64,000 nucleotides of DNA from positions 738,831 to 802,830 of the forward strand of contig NRSV01000003.1 in the NCBI GenBank assembly GCA_002286855.1, read 5' to 3'. Below the pieces are notes generated by a model. The model worked only from the letters and a program-made list of their open reading frames with translations. It was not told where the DNA came from and did no database searches. The position numbers and the translations under genes are program-made. The stretch comes from Bipolaris cookei. Lineage: Eukaryota > Ascomycota > Dothideomycetes > Pleosporales > Pleosporaceae. Below are positions 1 through 11,884 of the stretch, in pieces. Positions within the stretch are counted from its first letter, which is position 1; each line of letters starts with the position of its first letter.

Positions 1-60
1 TACCACCTTTTCCATCATCCTCTTTCATCACACCACATGTGCTACTGACCGTTTGCAGTC

Positions 61-3000
61 ATGCCGTCGTTACAATCTGTAGCAAAAGTAGAGCGCGAAA
101 AGAAGCTCAAAGCAGTCCTCAGTGAGTATGATTTATGAGAACTGACCCAATACAGCACTCACCAGTAGATAGCTTTCGCCACAACACTCATCCAGAGGGT
201 CGAAGGCGATAACGATACGGCACTTGCAGATGATCTGCAGGCTCATATTCGCACTCTTCCCCTCCGAGCCTCCTCTACAGTCCTCGCGAAACAAGAGAAG
301 CTTGACCGGCTCGGCACCGAGCTATGGAACCTAGCTATAAGAATGCGACGCGACGAAACAGATGTCACAATTCAATCCAATGATGTTACTGCTAACCAAA
401 AACGTACTCTGTCTCTCCTGCGCGCTTTCTCGTTCTTGCTTCTCGACTCTGCCGGCGGTCACGATACAAAACGCCGCCAGCGCAGCAACTGCATCCGCCT
501 TATGAAGGTTGCGCTAAAAGCAGCTAGGGTTTGTATTCAAGGTGATGAGCTGACTATAGCGACCAAAGTGCTTGAACGTGCTGCAGACTATCAAGATGTC
601 CTGAGTCAAGAAGGCGAAGACAAGCGTAGAGAGGAGAAAGAGCTTGTAGATGACCTGAGAGCTCAGTACTTTGCAGTTCGAACGACCTTGGTGAGCCTTA
701 TCAGCTGTGTTCAAATTGAACTTCTTTCCAGTTGCTAGGTATAGCTTACCATATTACAGGCATGGCGTCAGGACCGCATGGACACCGCAGAGCACTTGTT
801 CATCAAATGCAAGCGGCTCATGACGACACTCGCACCCACAACAGCCGAGATCCTCGCAGACCTACTTTACGAGATTGGAAAAGGTGCTTTAGCGAAGCGC
901 GATTACAATTTGGCGTCTCGGTGGCTGGAACGCGCACATGATGTCTTTGATGGACAAGACCTGGAGATGCTCAGTCCGGAAGTAGGAGAGCTGAGGCTTA
1001 GCATCATGCAAGTCATTGGTACATTCTAGAACTGCTTTTGTGAGATTCCAGCTGATACATGCGCTAGTCCAAGCATACATGAAGATAAAGACGCCCGAGA
1101 CGCAAGACAAGGCATGGCAGGTGGTCAAGCTAATGGAGACAGTAAGACCTATCTATCGCTTGTTCAGAGATGGCGTTAACAGAGTCCTAGGACTTCGGAG
1201 ACAAGATGGGAGTTTTGCTGCTAAAACTTGAGCTACTGTCCGAAACTGAAAAGATTGATACTACCGAGTTCTACAATAGTGAGGCCCTCAGATTTTCCAG
1301 AATCTAATTGCTAACAATGACAGTTCTTCTACGTATGATTCGTACCATTGTTCTCAATGAAACAAATTTCAGGACGTGCGTGTCCTGAACGATGTTAGGT
1401 GAATTTGCATACGTATGGATCTAGCTGATTTTGAGTAGGCTCATGCACCACATACACAAACTGAATGAACACGAGTGCGCATTCGATCTGATATGTGTCT
1501 TCAATCGCTGACTTCATGAAGCAATGCTACAGCCATCAAGGCGCTCGATGACTTGATGGATATACGGCTCTTTCGAGAAGAGAATCAACAATGGATCGAG
1601 AAAGTCATCATCACAAGAACTTGGATTGGCACCACTAGGAACTCCTCCGAGAACGCACTTGAACAACTACAGGATCGCTTCGACGTCGTCTCACAAAATT
1701 TGCCAACTCCAATCTCTGCGCCTGCTACACATGCTGCACAAACGGTAGGCTCTACGTGTCTCTACTACTGGAACATGTCATTGATATGAACATTCAGTTG
1801 CTATGGAAAAGTGTAGAATTGGCAGCAAGTCAAGAGAAACACAAAATGGCCGAAGCATGGTGCCATGTGTGCCTTCATCCTATATTCGACAAGGCCGGGG
1901 TACAGAATCAAGCCAAAGTGTCAAGGTAGTACATATCATTTGTGTTACTGATTAAGACATTCACAAAATGTAGGAAGATCATCCAGTGCGCCATCACTCG
2001 CCGGGACTACGAGGCGGCTAGAAGTGCATATGCTCGGATGACTGAAACTGGTAGAGATGAACCGGTGACACGGTATCTGATGTATAAAGTAGCATTGCAA
2101 AGCGGAGATGTAGATTTTGGTAAGCGCTTCATCAGCAGTGACCACTTCTTTTACTGATGATGCAGCTGCTGAATGCTTGGACCACATCTGTCGGGGTTCT
2201 GCCAAGGACGCGACACTTCTTTATGCTTGTGTGATGGAAGCTCAGAGAGCAGGGAACAAGAGGCAGACGATCAACGCTCTACGAAGGGTTCTCGACAAAT
2301 ACGAGCATGGCGCCACAACAGGCGTACATTTGCCCGCACTTTTGCGGTCAGTTTTCTATTCTGAAAAGGCTTGCAGCTTCTGACCTGAGCAGATCAACTA
2401 CGCGTATGCTGCAATCTGAACTCATTAATGATGGTAAAATTGACACTACCATTCTGGACCAGCTTTGCAAGTCATTCGAAGGAGGTATGTGAGGACACTT
2501 GATGCGAGGACTCTCATTTAACGTTAGCAAGCCCGCGACCAGGCCAAGGCATCCCGGGCTAGGCCGAGCACCCCTGCCAAAGAGTTGTTCACAAATGTGG
2601 AGTTCGAATGGTTCTCTAAGAACTCTTACAACCTATCACTAAAACATTGTGCTGAAATGCCCCCGGCACACCTCATTAGGCTCCTTGATTGCTGTGTGGA
2701 GGTCAGTACAGTCTGTCATCATGTGAAAAAAGACATTGACGATCCTCAGTTCATCAGACTACTCAAAGAAAAAGACAGCTCAAATACGAGTAGTGATCTT
2801 AGTCTTCGTCTGCTCTTCTGTGAGTTTCTTGCTGCTTGTACTTGGATTACTTTGGCGCGTGCGGAGGATAATGTTGAGCAAAATGTAAGTTCTACACGCT
2901 GTGTGTCTAAGAAAATAGATCATCAGTAACAACTTGTGTAGGCCCAACATTACTTGGAGGTTCGCAAGCATAGTCAGAACTTCCGACGTGCTGTATCAGA

Positions 3001-3827
3001 AATCATCAACGGGCTCGGTGAGTCTGCTAAAGCCGACATAATCTTGAAACACTTCCAGGTTGTCAAGTTGGAACTTGAAGCTGCACTCAAGCTTCGGGAA
3101 TGGGATGAGCTTGACGAGCTCTTTGATCAGTGTTGGGTATACAAGAACCCAGATCATTACGAAACGTTGGCCGATCTTACCTTGGTTATCCACCATTGTA
3201 TCGTACAAGCAGAACTAGACGTCAAGTACCAGAAAAGTGAGACGCTTATAAACAACATCGACAGAGTTGGACTGATAAATCCAACAGAAGTATTATCTGT
3301 TCTTCAAAAGATAGTCAATCTAGTTAGCCGACAACCAGGCAGCGATATTCCAAGATTGTCTCAATGGCTCCGATGCCTTTTCAGCCTCTCACTCCCGTTT
3401 GATGATGAATCTAGTCTTAGATGCATCGACCAAGTTACACATATCGCGGCAACAAAGCAGAGCGTGAGTCTCCAGTTTCCTAGTCCTGTCACTATACTCT
3501 TCTGCGCCCATTGCGATACTACCCTGTCACTACCTCCCTAAGGTTAGGCATGCTACGAGCACTTTTAAATCATGCAGAGATGAAGAAACTGCAGACTTGG
3601 CTGACAAGATGACAAAGGAAACCGAGCGCTATCCCAAGACGGAGTTGGAGTGGCTAGCAACCACCGCATTCAATCGTGCAATCGACTACTATGTGCAGGA
3701 GAACGATGAAAAGGCCAAGAGATGGGCGGAAAAGGCATTTGTGGTTGCACAATGGATTGATGATGCGGGAGCAACACGAGATTTCCTTATGAAAAGGTTT
3801 TCGATTCTGAAGTTCAGTGAAGAGTGA
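61..3827 (+). CDS. SPO22: Meiosis-specific TPR protein, SPO22/ZIP4-like
   Basis: Fifteen exons with consistent phase give a 1008-residue protein: 61-121, 173-690, 760-1018, 1068-1141, 1191-1278, 1324-1375, 1439-1494, 1533-1744, 1798-1925, 1974-2119, 2166-2346, 2393-2484, 2532-2884, 2942-3463, 3543-3827. TPR-like helices run throughout. The recognisable pieces are the segment ALAKRDYNLASRWLERA, the segment EFEWFSKNSYNLSLK and the C-terminal block ELEWLATTAFNRAIDYY, all typical of the SPO22 domain. In yeast this family (Spo22/Zip4) scaffolds synapsis-initiation proteins and crossover control in meiotic prophase. The 38-nt intron 1495-1532 is unusually short, so that junction is the weakest. The ATG at 61 opens a charged N-terminus and lies just after an AG-ending pyrimidine tract. 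Family call firm; individual splice sites inferred. Confidence 0.85.
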
Positions 3828-4510
3828 ACTGTGCAAGTGGGTTGATGACTGGCGTTATGGCTAACCGGGCCTCGCACAGTAGACAGGATGGCGCATTGAG
3901 TGTTAGCAGCATAGCGTGCTTGGCATAAGTGGCTTCGCATGGTGTTTCCTCCACTTATCTCTCCCCGTTATGGATATATACGTGAGGATCCAAGACGTAC
4001 GCCCCACAGATTACGCCACAAAGTGGGCCTTAATGCCGAGTAACCCGTACCAACCACGCGTGCGAGCTACCGATGTCCCATTGATTTTGGCCTGAAGCGC
4101 ATATCATCTATACATGGTATTGGAGCAGTAGCAATGGCTCAAGAGCCTAGATATGAGAACAGGGATGGGCGGCGAATCGCCCAGGCTGGGAGCATGTTCA
4201 TCGACTGACAGCAAGCACGCCTTGGTAGCGCAGAGACTGTTGCTACACACGCGACACATACCCACTTTTGGTTGTAGGATCGCGCTTGTGGCCCCTGTTC
4301 GTCCGGGGTCGATATCCATAGCAAGACTCGTTCTGCACCGACGCGTCATGCTGCTTGCTCGCTGGCTGGAATGGCGTTGCTTATTGTCGCTGACAGCAGC
4401 CTATCTCTCGACAAAACATTGGCTTCGACCTGGATCTCCTTAAACACCACATCGTCAATACCCTACTGCCTCGGTCTCTCATCTACTTCCAGGGGTTGGT
4501 CAACGACACG
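3828..4510. other. Intergenic spacer, SPO22 to SGNH hydrolase
   Basis: About 680 bases between two plus-strand genes. I see only short frames with no recognisable protein on either strand. It should hold the SPO22 3' end and the promoter of the next gene; no clear TATA box was located. Confidence 0.5.
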
Positions 4511-5802
4511 ATGCGGTTCGTGTCAAGGCTGCACGTGTGTGCTGCTCTTGCTATTTTCACGATTTTGTACGTCACCTGGATAAATTCAACCGGTTTCGAG
4601 GAAACCGTACATACCGTTTGGCGTGGAAGTGCGCATCGCATCGTAGTGTTTGGCAACGATTGGTCCGACACGGGCAATTACCGTGTCCCGTCGCCAGCGT
4701 TGTCTGCTATCGTTGCTCGCGACGCGGATCGAGGCGACTTATGGGTAGAAACATTATGCAAGGAGGTAAGTGCCACATGCTCTGAAGAAGTCGTGGCCTG
4801 ACACACATTGCAGCTCGAATGTGATATTGTTGACAACTTCGCACATTCAGTGCCAATAACGGCTGATGAGGTGCAGATTGGTGCTTTGGTTGACGCTGCA
4901 GTCTACGCGGAAGCCATGGGATCAGAAAGCAATAGCAGCGTTGCCATATCCTTTGACTTCAAGACACAAGTGGAACAGTTTGTCACATACAACAAAGGAA
5001 GACGACTCATCCCACAACGCCTACGTAAAGAGGATGAGTGGACATTCTTCGCAGTCTATTTTGGCCTCCGTGACCTTCTGGAGTACTCGACACTGGAGAA
5101 GAGTGTTGCAATGCATGCAATTGATAAAAGCATTACATCGTTATTTCGCCAACTTGATGTGTTGGCTGCGGACGCGCCTTTTCCACCCAAGGTCGTCATC
5201 CCGAAGATGATTGACGTTAGTTTCCTACCTTGGTTCCAGATGAAGAAGAAAGCTATGCGCGAGGCCCAATTCGCGGAAACTCAGCACCAACTCATCTTTT
5301 TGTGGGCATATTGGAATCTGGTTTTGCATCGGACTGCGAAAAATTGGAAGAACGGAATAGTGTACATGCCAGAGGCGAACGAGGCGATCATGCAAGAAGT
5401 CCGGGCCAAGCAACTTCACTCGAAACAACTCTCGGATGCATTTGGTGTTGGCAAGCAAGCACCTCTTTTTGAACACATTGAGCAGCCATGTCTAGCTTCG
5501 CAGCGGAGCAATGCCGGCAGTCTGCAAGCATCCGACGTTCAGAAATGCTCCACGCCAGCTGAGCATCTATTTTGGTACGTCACACACGACACAAACGTAT
5601 TGTCTCAAGCTGACCAGATAAAAGGGATGATGTTCAACTCAGCGGTCCGGCCCATGCACTAATAGGGAACCAAGCCGTCAGCCTCATCCGCGGAAACCAA
5701 TCAGTGGACTGGGAGCAACAGACGCAGGGCTCCGACGATAAGGAGAAGCTTGAGAAACAAGAGGCTGAGCACTTCACACTCAAATTTCCTCCTGGGTACT
5801 AG
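4511..5802 (+). CDS. SGNH/GDSL-like hydrolase, membrane-anchored
   Basis: Three exons, 4511-4765, 4814-5574 and 5643-5802, give 391 residues. A hydrophobic stretch at residues 10-26 (AALAIFTILYVTW) suggests a signal anchor. It is followed by VVFGNDWSDTGN, which resembles block I of fungal SGNH esterases (usual form FGDSWSD). Near the C-terminus, GPAHALIGNQAV resembles the family's last block, where the catalytic histidine normally lies in an FWDxxH motif just before. The strong GTACGT donor at 5575 removes the W-Y-V-T-H residues that could supply that histidine. A weaker donor near 5605 (GTCTCA) would keep them and is also in frame. Substrate unknown; esterases of this group act on cell-wall polysaccharide acetyl groups or lipids. 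The frame continues past the unspliced stop at 5662, supporting a third exon. Confidence 0.65.
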
Positions 5803-6303
5803 CAAGCTGTATTAAAGGCTCTTTTTTAAAACTTGGTCAAGCTCCTACAACGGTGCTTGATGCTCAGCGACACTGCACAGATTGCACCCCGCTTGTAGCA
5901 TAGTGTGTTAGCTCGATGTGCAGCATCTCTATGCATCTACAGAGACCGCGCCACTTGGCAATTGCCGTCAAAGAGCGGGTTACATTGTTATTATCCCTTG
6001 CATGGCTGCTGCAGGCGTGCCACAATGTCTCGCGAATTGGTGGACAGGGCCTTGGCCGCTTTTGGATATTGGAGGACAAAGAAACTCCCAACAGAGGTCA
6101 ACTACATCTGACTGGAACAATAATCTTACTGGATCGGAAAGACTACGCGTCTGCATGTCACATAGTGCATTTAAAGAAACCTGGAATATTGCGTAGTCGT
6201 TCCAATTCGTTGCCTTCGTACTTATTGAGAAGCGGGACAATGAATCGTGGCTTTCCTTGAGGAAGCTCATTAGCGTAGCTATCTTGTTGTTAATACCCAA
6301 AAA
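5803..6303. other. Intergenic spacer
   Basis: About 500 bases between plus-strand genes. Short overlapping frames in all three plus phases encode nothing I recognise. Probably terminator of the hydrolase and promoter of the HMG-box gene. Confidence 0.45.
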
Positions 6304-8485
6304 ATGCTAGCAAGTCTAGTGCTGCCATCAATTGTTCGGACTTCACCTCCCCTGTCTTCACTTCCACTTTCCGTTGCGACATTCTTCAACATTCCAAGGC
6401 GCTACGTCAAATCCACAACGCAAACGGAACATATTTCTCCACAGTCCTCTATAGGTATCGCGAAGCCTCCACGGAGTTTGCGTAAGAGTAGTCAGATTCA
6501 AAAGACACGCTCTACTTCGATGTCTAATCTTACCACCGAGCACGACTACGAAGACGATCCATCGCCAGCTGGCACATCGTCACCTCGGACTACAAGGAAA
6601 AGGCTTGCTTCCCTTGTGGAAGCATCTGAGAGTGAGGAATATGGCAACCCGACAGATGAGAAGCTACCTTCAAGTGCCACATCAACAACCACTGGGTCTC
6701 CGGACTTCGTAGGCCATGTTTGTCTATGTCAGCCAGAACCAAAGATACCCCGGCCCAGGAATGGTGGGTTTGAGATTTCTCTTTGTCTCGCAGCGGTCTA
6801 TCTTCCAACCATATCGTCATAATCCGGAGTCCGAATCAGAACAAAGAATACTGCTTTGTTTGCAGAAGATTCTTGCGCAGTCTGCTGACCACCCTTTACA
6901 GCATTTATTCTCTATCGGCAGCACCATCAGCAGGCTATCATTGCTTGCAACCCTGGTCTCAACAACCCCGAAATTTCCAAGATCATCGGTGAACAGTGGA
7001 AGGCTGAACCTGAAGAGCGCAAGAAGATTTGGCAAGACCTGGCACGGGTTAGTATTGCAACTTTTTATCGCTGCCTATCTTCATGTTGATGGTGTTTAGG
7101 AGGAAAAGGCTAGGCACCAGGAACAGTATCCTGACTACCGATATCAGCCACGTCGAATAGGCAAATCCGGTTCATCGCCTCTGAACCATTTCGGGCAGCA
7201 TACCACTGTTGACAAATATCGTTGTCAACGGTGCGGCGGTCGCAGTATCAAGACGCCTACCAGTCCATATCTTGACCCTTCTGGTATCCCTATATTGCCT
7301 CCTCCTAATATTACTGAAGGTATCACACCGACGACTCGTTACCTACCAGTGATCAGCAATCTTAGCATGGAGTCACCTGTTCACCCACGGGGTCACAGTC
7401 CTCCAAGTCTTGGCCACCTCAAATTGAGAGTCACTTCGGCGATATGCGACGACTCAACGGCCCATAGCCCTTCTACACCGAACAAGAAACGAAGATTTGA
7501 ATATGGGCACCCACACCTTGCCGTAGGTCCCAGAGCAGATGGACCCTACTTTCCCTCAACACAGTATGCCAGGCGTGAATCTTTGCCTCCAATTCAGGTA
7601 CGGTATTCGCCCCCGAACAGCGCGACTATGCCGCCTCCCCGCACTCCTCATGATGGAAGGCTCTTGATAGCGGAGGTGGGATCTTCGTCTCACAGCTCCA
7701 GTCCTAGAAGCGTAGAAGAAGTTCTCAGTGCCTGTACGTACGGAAACAAGATCAAGCTGCTTGGCCGCATAACGCCTCCCTACAAGGAGCTCAGGGAGGG
7801 AATGCCATCTGGTAAGGAAGGTCGTGGCGCCATCATCGCTATCGAAGGTGACGATCTGGTTGCGGTCAAAGAGCTTTCCGGATGGCTCAACGAGCACCTT
7901 GCCAAACAAGGCGAGTTCAAGCCCCAGATCACCGAGCCACCAAGAGTTCCTGGCAACGATGACAAGGATGTCACTTTCGATGACTATCTCGACTTGATCA
8001 AGGAGTGGCATCGCAAGAGCAAAGAGATGATTAAGTATATCACCGCTACCTCTTCCGTTGCTTCTCCTTGTCAAGATATCGTCATGTCCGACAAAAATGC
8101 TTCTACCAGCACTACTACCTCGCGTAAAGACTCCGCAATGCTATGCGACTCCCCCACTGCAGCTCTCAAGCCCGTTATCATTCTGCCTACCTTCCAACTT
8201 CATGCATCTGTTGCCTACGCATCTCGCATCCCGATTCAAGATGCGTACAGCGCGATGGATCATTGGCAGTGGATGGCCACGCTCTGGCGGGGAACCGTGG
8301 GCCCAGATCTCACCCTGTACGTGAAGAGCTACGATGCCAAGGAGGGTCAGATCGGGCAAAAGCCTGAAATGGACGATGCCAGCAGGTGCTTCACTATATT
8401 CAAGGAGAAAGAAGGGAAGTTTACCGAGCCTGATTTAAGAAGAGTTGGGTTTGAGGTTGGGGAGTGGATTAAGGCTGTCAAGTAA
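6304..8485 (+). CDS. HMG-box transcription factor
   Basis: Exons 6304-6763, 6902-7047 and 7100-8485 give 663 residues. Splicing out 6764-6901 joins PKIPRPRN to AFILYRQHHQ, rebuilding the start of an HMG box at residues ~145-215; EISKIIGEQWKAEPEE and the following helix complete it. This is the sequence-specific type found in fungal mating and sexual-development regulators (Ste11/MAT class). Just after the box a CQRCGG motif provides a single CxxC pair of unknown use. The middle is Ser/Pro-rich. The C-terminal ~200 residues (for example DHWQWMATLWRGTVGPDLT) look folded and may be a conserved fungal domain I cannot name. The first ATG is used; an in-frame ATG at 6520 would remove a 72-residue N-terminus that is not well supported. 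Expected to act in the nucleus on DNA; targets unknown. Confidence 0.8.
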
Positions 8486-9521
8486 GGATGCTTGCTTGGA
8501 CCTACGTACATGTATGGACAACAGTTTCATTTGTAGAAGGTGAGGCTTGGTGAGGCACGATGTATGTTTTTCTTTTCTTTTCTATCTATTCTTGCTACAG
8601 TGCTTCTCTGGTTTTGAAGAAATCATTGGTTGCAGCCCCCTGTTAGAGTTGTGACGCATTTGCGACAGGCTTAAATTGGGGCTGTACACAAGGTGTTTAA
8701 CCCATTCATGGTACATAGCTTGGCACGCGATTCGGGTTGCTGACGGTCTTACTATGCCTATTTTTCTTTAACAATACTCCGGAATTTCTACAGTTATGGT
8801 ATATACTACATGTGAAGGGTTTCCGTCGCACGTGTTGTTTATTTCCAAACCTCCCGTAACTCTCTACCCATAATGGCAGTTACATACTATACTATATAAG
8901 TACAACTGTCGCATAGCTGGAATTCCATTCACGTGCTTGGCTTACTGGAAATAGCAATCAGCAGACAAAGAACATGGAAATCTGGAGAATGCCGTGGCTG
9001 GCTTATTAGGCTGCTGCCAGGATGCATGACGCGACTCCTCGGACAAAATGTTGCCAAAGCCGAGAACATGTCATAGCGCAGCTTTCACATGGCACGCACG
9101 CATCCACAACAGCTTATCACATGCCGAACCCTCGCCCAACCACAGAGCCTCATGCAGCAAATGCGCCGCGCTTGTCGACGGCCTTGACGCCTATTCAGAA
9201 ACATGGAATGACCATAGCTGAAAGCATGCCCATCTTTGTCCCCTCTTTCTTTCTCCCCGATCTTACTAGTTGTAGTGCAATCCCTCCCCCATCTTTTATT
9301 ACCCCAGGTTGGCCACCCGCAACATACCCCGGATTCTCACATTTCTGGCATTCACATGTGCTGACGCAAGACTTGGCTGCTGCAACCACTGTGGATACCC
9401 GACTCTGACGCTTTTCATGACGCTGAACGGGGCAAGCTCTTTATTTGACAGGTCCAGAATAAGAATATCTGAGTACGCTTTGTAAAGGGAAGCGCCGCGA
9501 GAGAGTGAACGAGCTTGCGCC
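8486..9521. other. Intergenic region with AT-rich core
   Basis: About 1 kb between two plus-strand genes. It includes an AT-rich part around 8760-8900 and short frames at 9022-9408 without recognisable homology. It most likely carries the 3' UTR of the HMG-box gene and the promoter of the hydrolase. Confidence 0.45.
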
Positions 9522-11884
9522 ATGATAGATCATGTACTTGGGCGGCCGTCAGTGCAATTTCGAAAAATCCAGGTGCTAGCAGTAGTATCCTTCTGGTCCT
9601 TTTATCTCTACAGGTAAAGCCCTCATGTAGTTTTACCAACGACACATGCTTACAACCCTCCCTTTCTAGAGGCGACCGCCATGGCCCACCAATTGTCCGC
9701 CGCATTTCTGCCCTTCTCTCCAGGAAGCTGACTGTGTGGCAATCAGTCCTCATAACGCTCCTCTACCTCTACGTTGCCCGCAACTTTGGCAAGCTCGTCG
9801 GCCTCGAGTGCCCTGAGCCGCTCGCAAGCCTCTACTCGCGCTCCTACTTCCGCGCAACATGGGTTACAACGGCACTGGATGCAGGCTTCTGGTCTGCCAT
9901 GCGCATCAAGCGAAAGGGCCTGAGGGACTTCCTGTCGATTGTGTTTAGCATATATTATATGATATGCGCAGAGCAGGCCGACGAGAAGGTGAGAAAGATT
10001 AGGGCTACTCTCACCGTTGATCACCTGCGTGTCGCGTGGAACAAAGGAACGACGCCATATCTTGGCGCCTTGACCAGCTTGATGCGCCCGAGGTTGATGG
10101 TGTACCCACCGCGCAAAATCAGAATACCACGGCCGAGAGCAAGCTCGTATAAAGAGCCTGTGACTGCGTGGTTGTATTTCAACGGCCCACGGAGCGCACT
10201 TAAAAAGCATGATAAGATTGTGCTGGATATACCTGGTGGGGGCTTTGTTGCCATGGACCCGAGGAACCACGATGATAAGCTGATGGGATGGGCTGGTAAG
10301 ACCGGTCTGCCTGTGCTGAGTCTGGACTACAAAAAGGCGCCTGAACATCCGTATCCATACGCACTGAACGAGTGTTATGATGTCTACCATATGATCATGG
10401 CTTCGAGGGGAACATGTATGGGACTATCGGGAGAAGTCGAACCCAAAGTTGTTGTTTGTGGTGATTCGGCAGGCGGTAACTTGGCTGTGGGTATGGTGCT
10501 CATGGTCCTCCAAAGTGGTTCGACAGAAACGCGAAGATGGCAGGGCGAACGCGCATTACCACCCCCTGTCGGCGTAGTGCTGGTCTATCCGGCGCTGGAC
10601 ATGAATATCGGAAACTGGATGTCAGACGAGCAGATGGCCCTTATCCGCGACCGAAGGGTGAGGAAGACGAATCGTCCTATCCTTCGACATAAGAGCGACG
10701 ACTACCGACACCTTGCGCCGAATACTCCTTATGGATCTGATACGGACAGCGATGATGATACCAAGAAACCAAGCATTACTAATGGTGCAGATGCAACTTC
10801 CACTCGCACCCTCAAATCTGCCCAGACGATGATCAGGCTCTCTGCTGCCCATACTGGCATAGACAACCACTCCCTTCCTCGTATCGATACGAGCAATATC
10901 ACCGTCAATGGTAACACTGCCGCCAGTCAGGTAACACCAGCAGACGCCAACAGTATGCCACCTACACCATTAGCAACTCAGCCACCTACTCCAGGCGCAC
11001 CGCTACCAGCACCTCCTACAACCACCATTAAAACCCGCCTTGCAACATCCAGCATGATTTCCTACTTCAACGACCGCATCCTAACGCCGGAAATGATGCG
11101 TGCCATGATCATCCTGTACATAGGTCCGCACCATCGTCCAGACTTTAGCACCGACTTTCTTCTTTCACCGCTGCTTGCACCTGAGTCTCTTCTAGCAAAA
11201 TTTCCTAAGTGTTGGATGCTGACTGGTGAGCGTGACCCGCTTGTCGACGACACTGTCATCTTCGCCGGACGTCTACGGCAGGCCAAGCGCGCTGAATGGG
11301 TGGCAGCAAAAGACCTCGCTCTCGACTGGGCTCGCGGCGAATTCGACGAAGAGAATTGGGTAAACGTCGATCTCATCCCGGGTATCAGCCACGGCTTCTT
11401 GCAATTCGTAGGCGTGTTCCCCGAGGGCTGGAAGTACATTCATCGCTGCAGCAAATGGATCACTGAGGCTTTTGACGCCGATGCTGAAAAAGGCGAGCTG
11501 GAAACGCCCATGTACACGCCGCTTGCTTCCGTAAGACGGCCAGGCGAGAGAGAAGGCGATTATTTCGGTACTGTGGGGCTGGCAGATGCGATTGATGGGC
11601 TTACATCCCCACAGCGGGTGAGACACCATCGCCGGACTGGGACTGCGAGCTCGATCGATGAGGACAGACCGCTGGAAATGACGGTACTAAATAAAGGGAA
11701 GAGAAGTCCGCAGAATAATCAGTCTGTGAAGGAACGAGATTTGAATGTAAGGGGTAGGGGCAGAGTGAGGAAGAGTGAACGTGGTAGAAGAAAGAGTCTG
11801 GTCAGTTTGGCTAGTGAGGATGATTTGCTGGGGAGGAGAATGAAGGGGTTGACGGGAGGTTTGGGTGGTGATGGTGTTGTTTGA
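9522..11884 (+). CDS. Alpha/beta-hydrolase fold-3 (HSL-type) esterase/lipase, membrane-associated
   Basis: The best model starts at ATG 9522, splices at CAG|GTAAAG (intron 9614-9669) and continues to 11884, giving 768 residues. An alternative acceptor at 9723 is also in frame and removes 18 residues. N-terminal hydrophobic segments (VLAVVSFWSFYLY and VLITLLYLYVA) suggest membrane association. The oxyanion-hole motif appears as PGGGF near residue 220 instead of HGGGF. The nucleophile elbow is GDSAGG with Ser297; the acid is in ERDPLVDD (~553) and the histidine in ISHGF (~605). Between elbow and acid lies a ~150-residue low-complexity insertion rich in Ser, Thr and Pro, and the C-terminal ~100 residues are basic and probably disordered. 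The family hydrolyses esters or acylglycerols; substrate here unknown. Confidence 0.8.

Noticed and set aside
2341..2400. Apparent one-base frameshift in SPO22
   Set aside because: A 46-nt intron (2347-2392) with GTCAGT donor and GAGCAG acceptor restores frame and gives the expected LPALLR-STTRMLQSEL junction.
9515..9521. TTG at 9515 as start of the alpha/beta-hydrolase frame
   Set aside because: An ATG seven bases later with a good intron gives a normal start and an N-terminal membrane segment.
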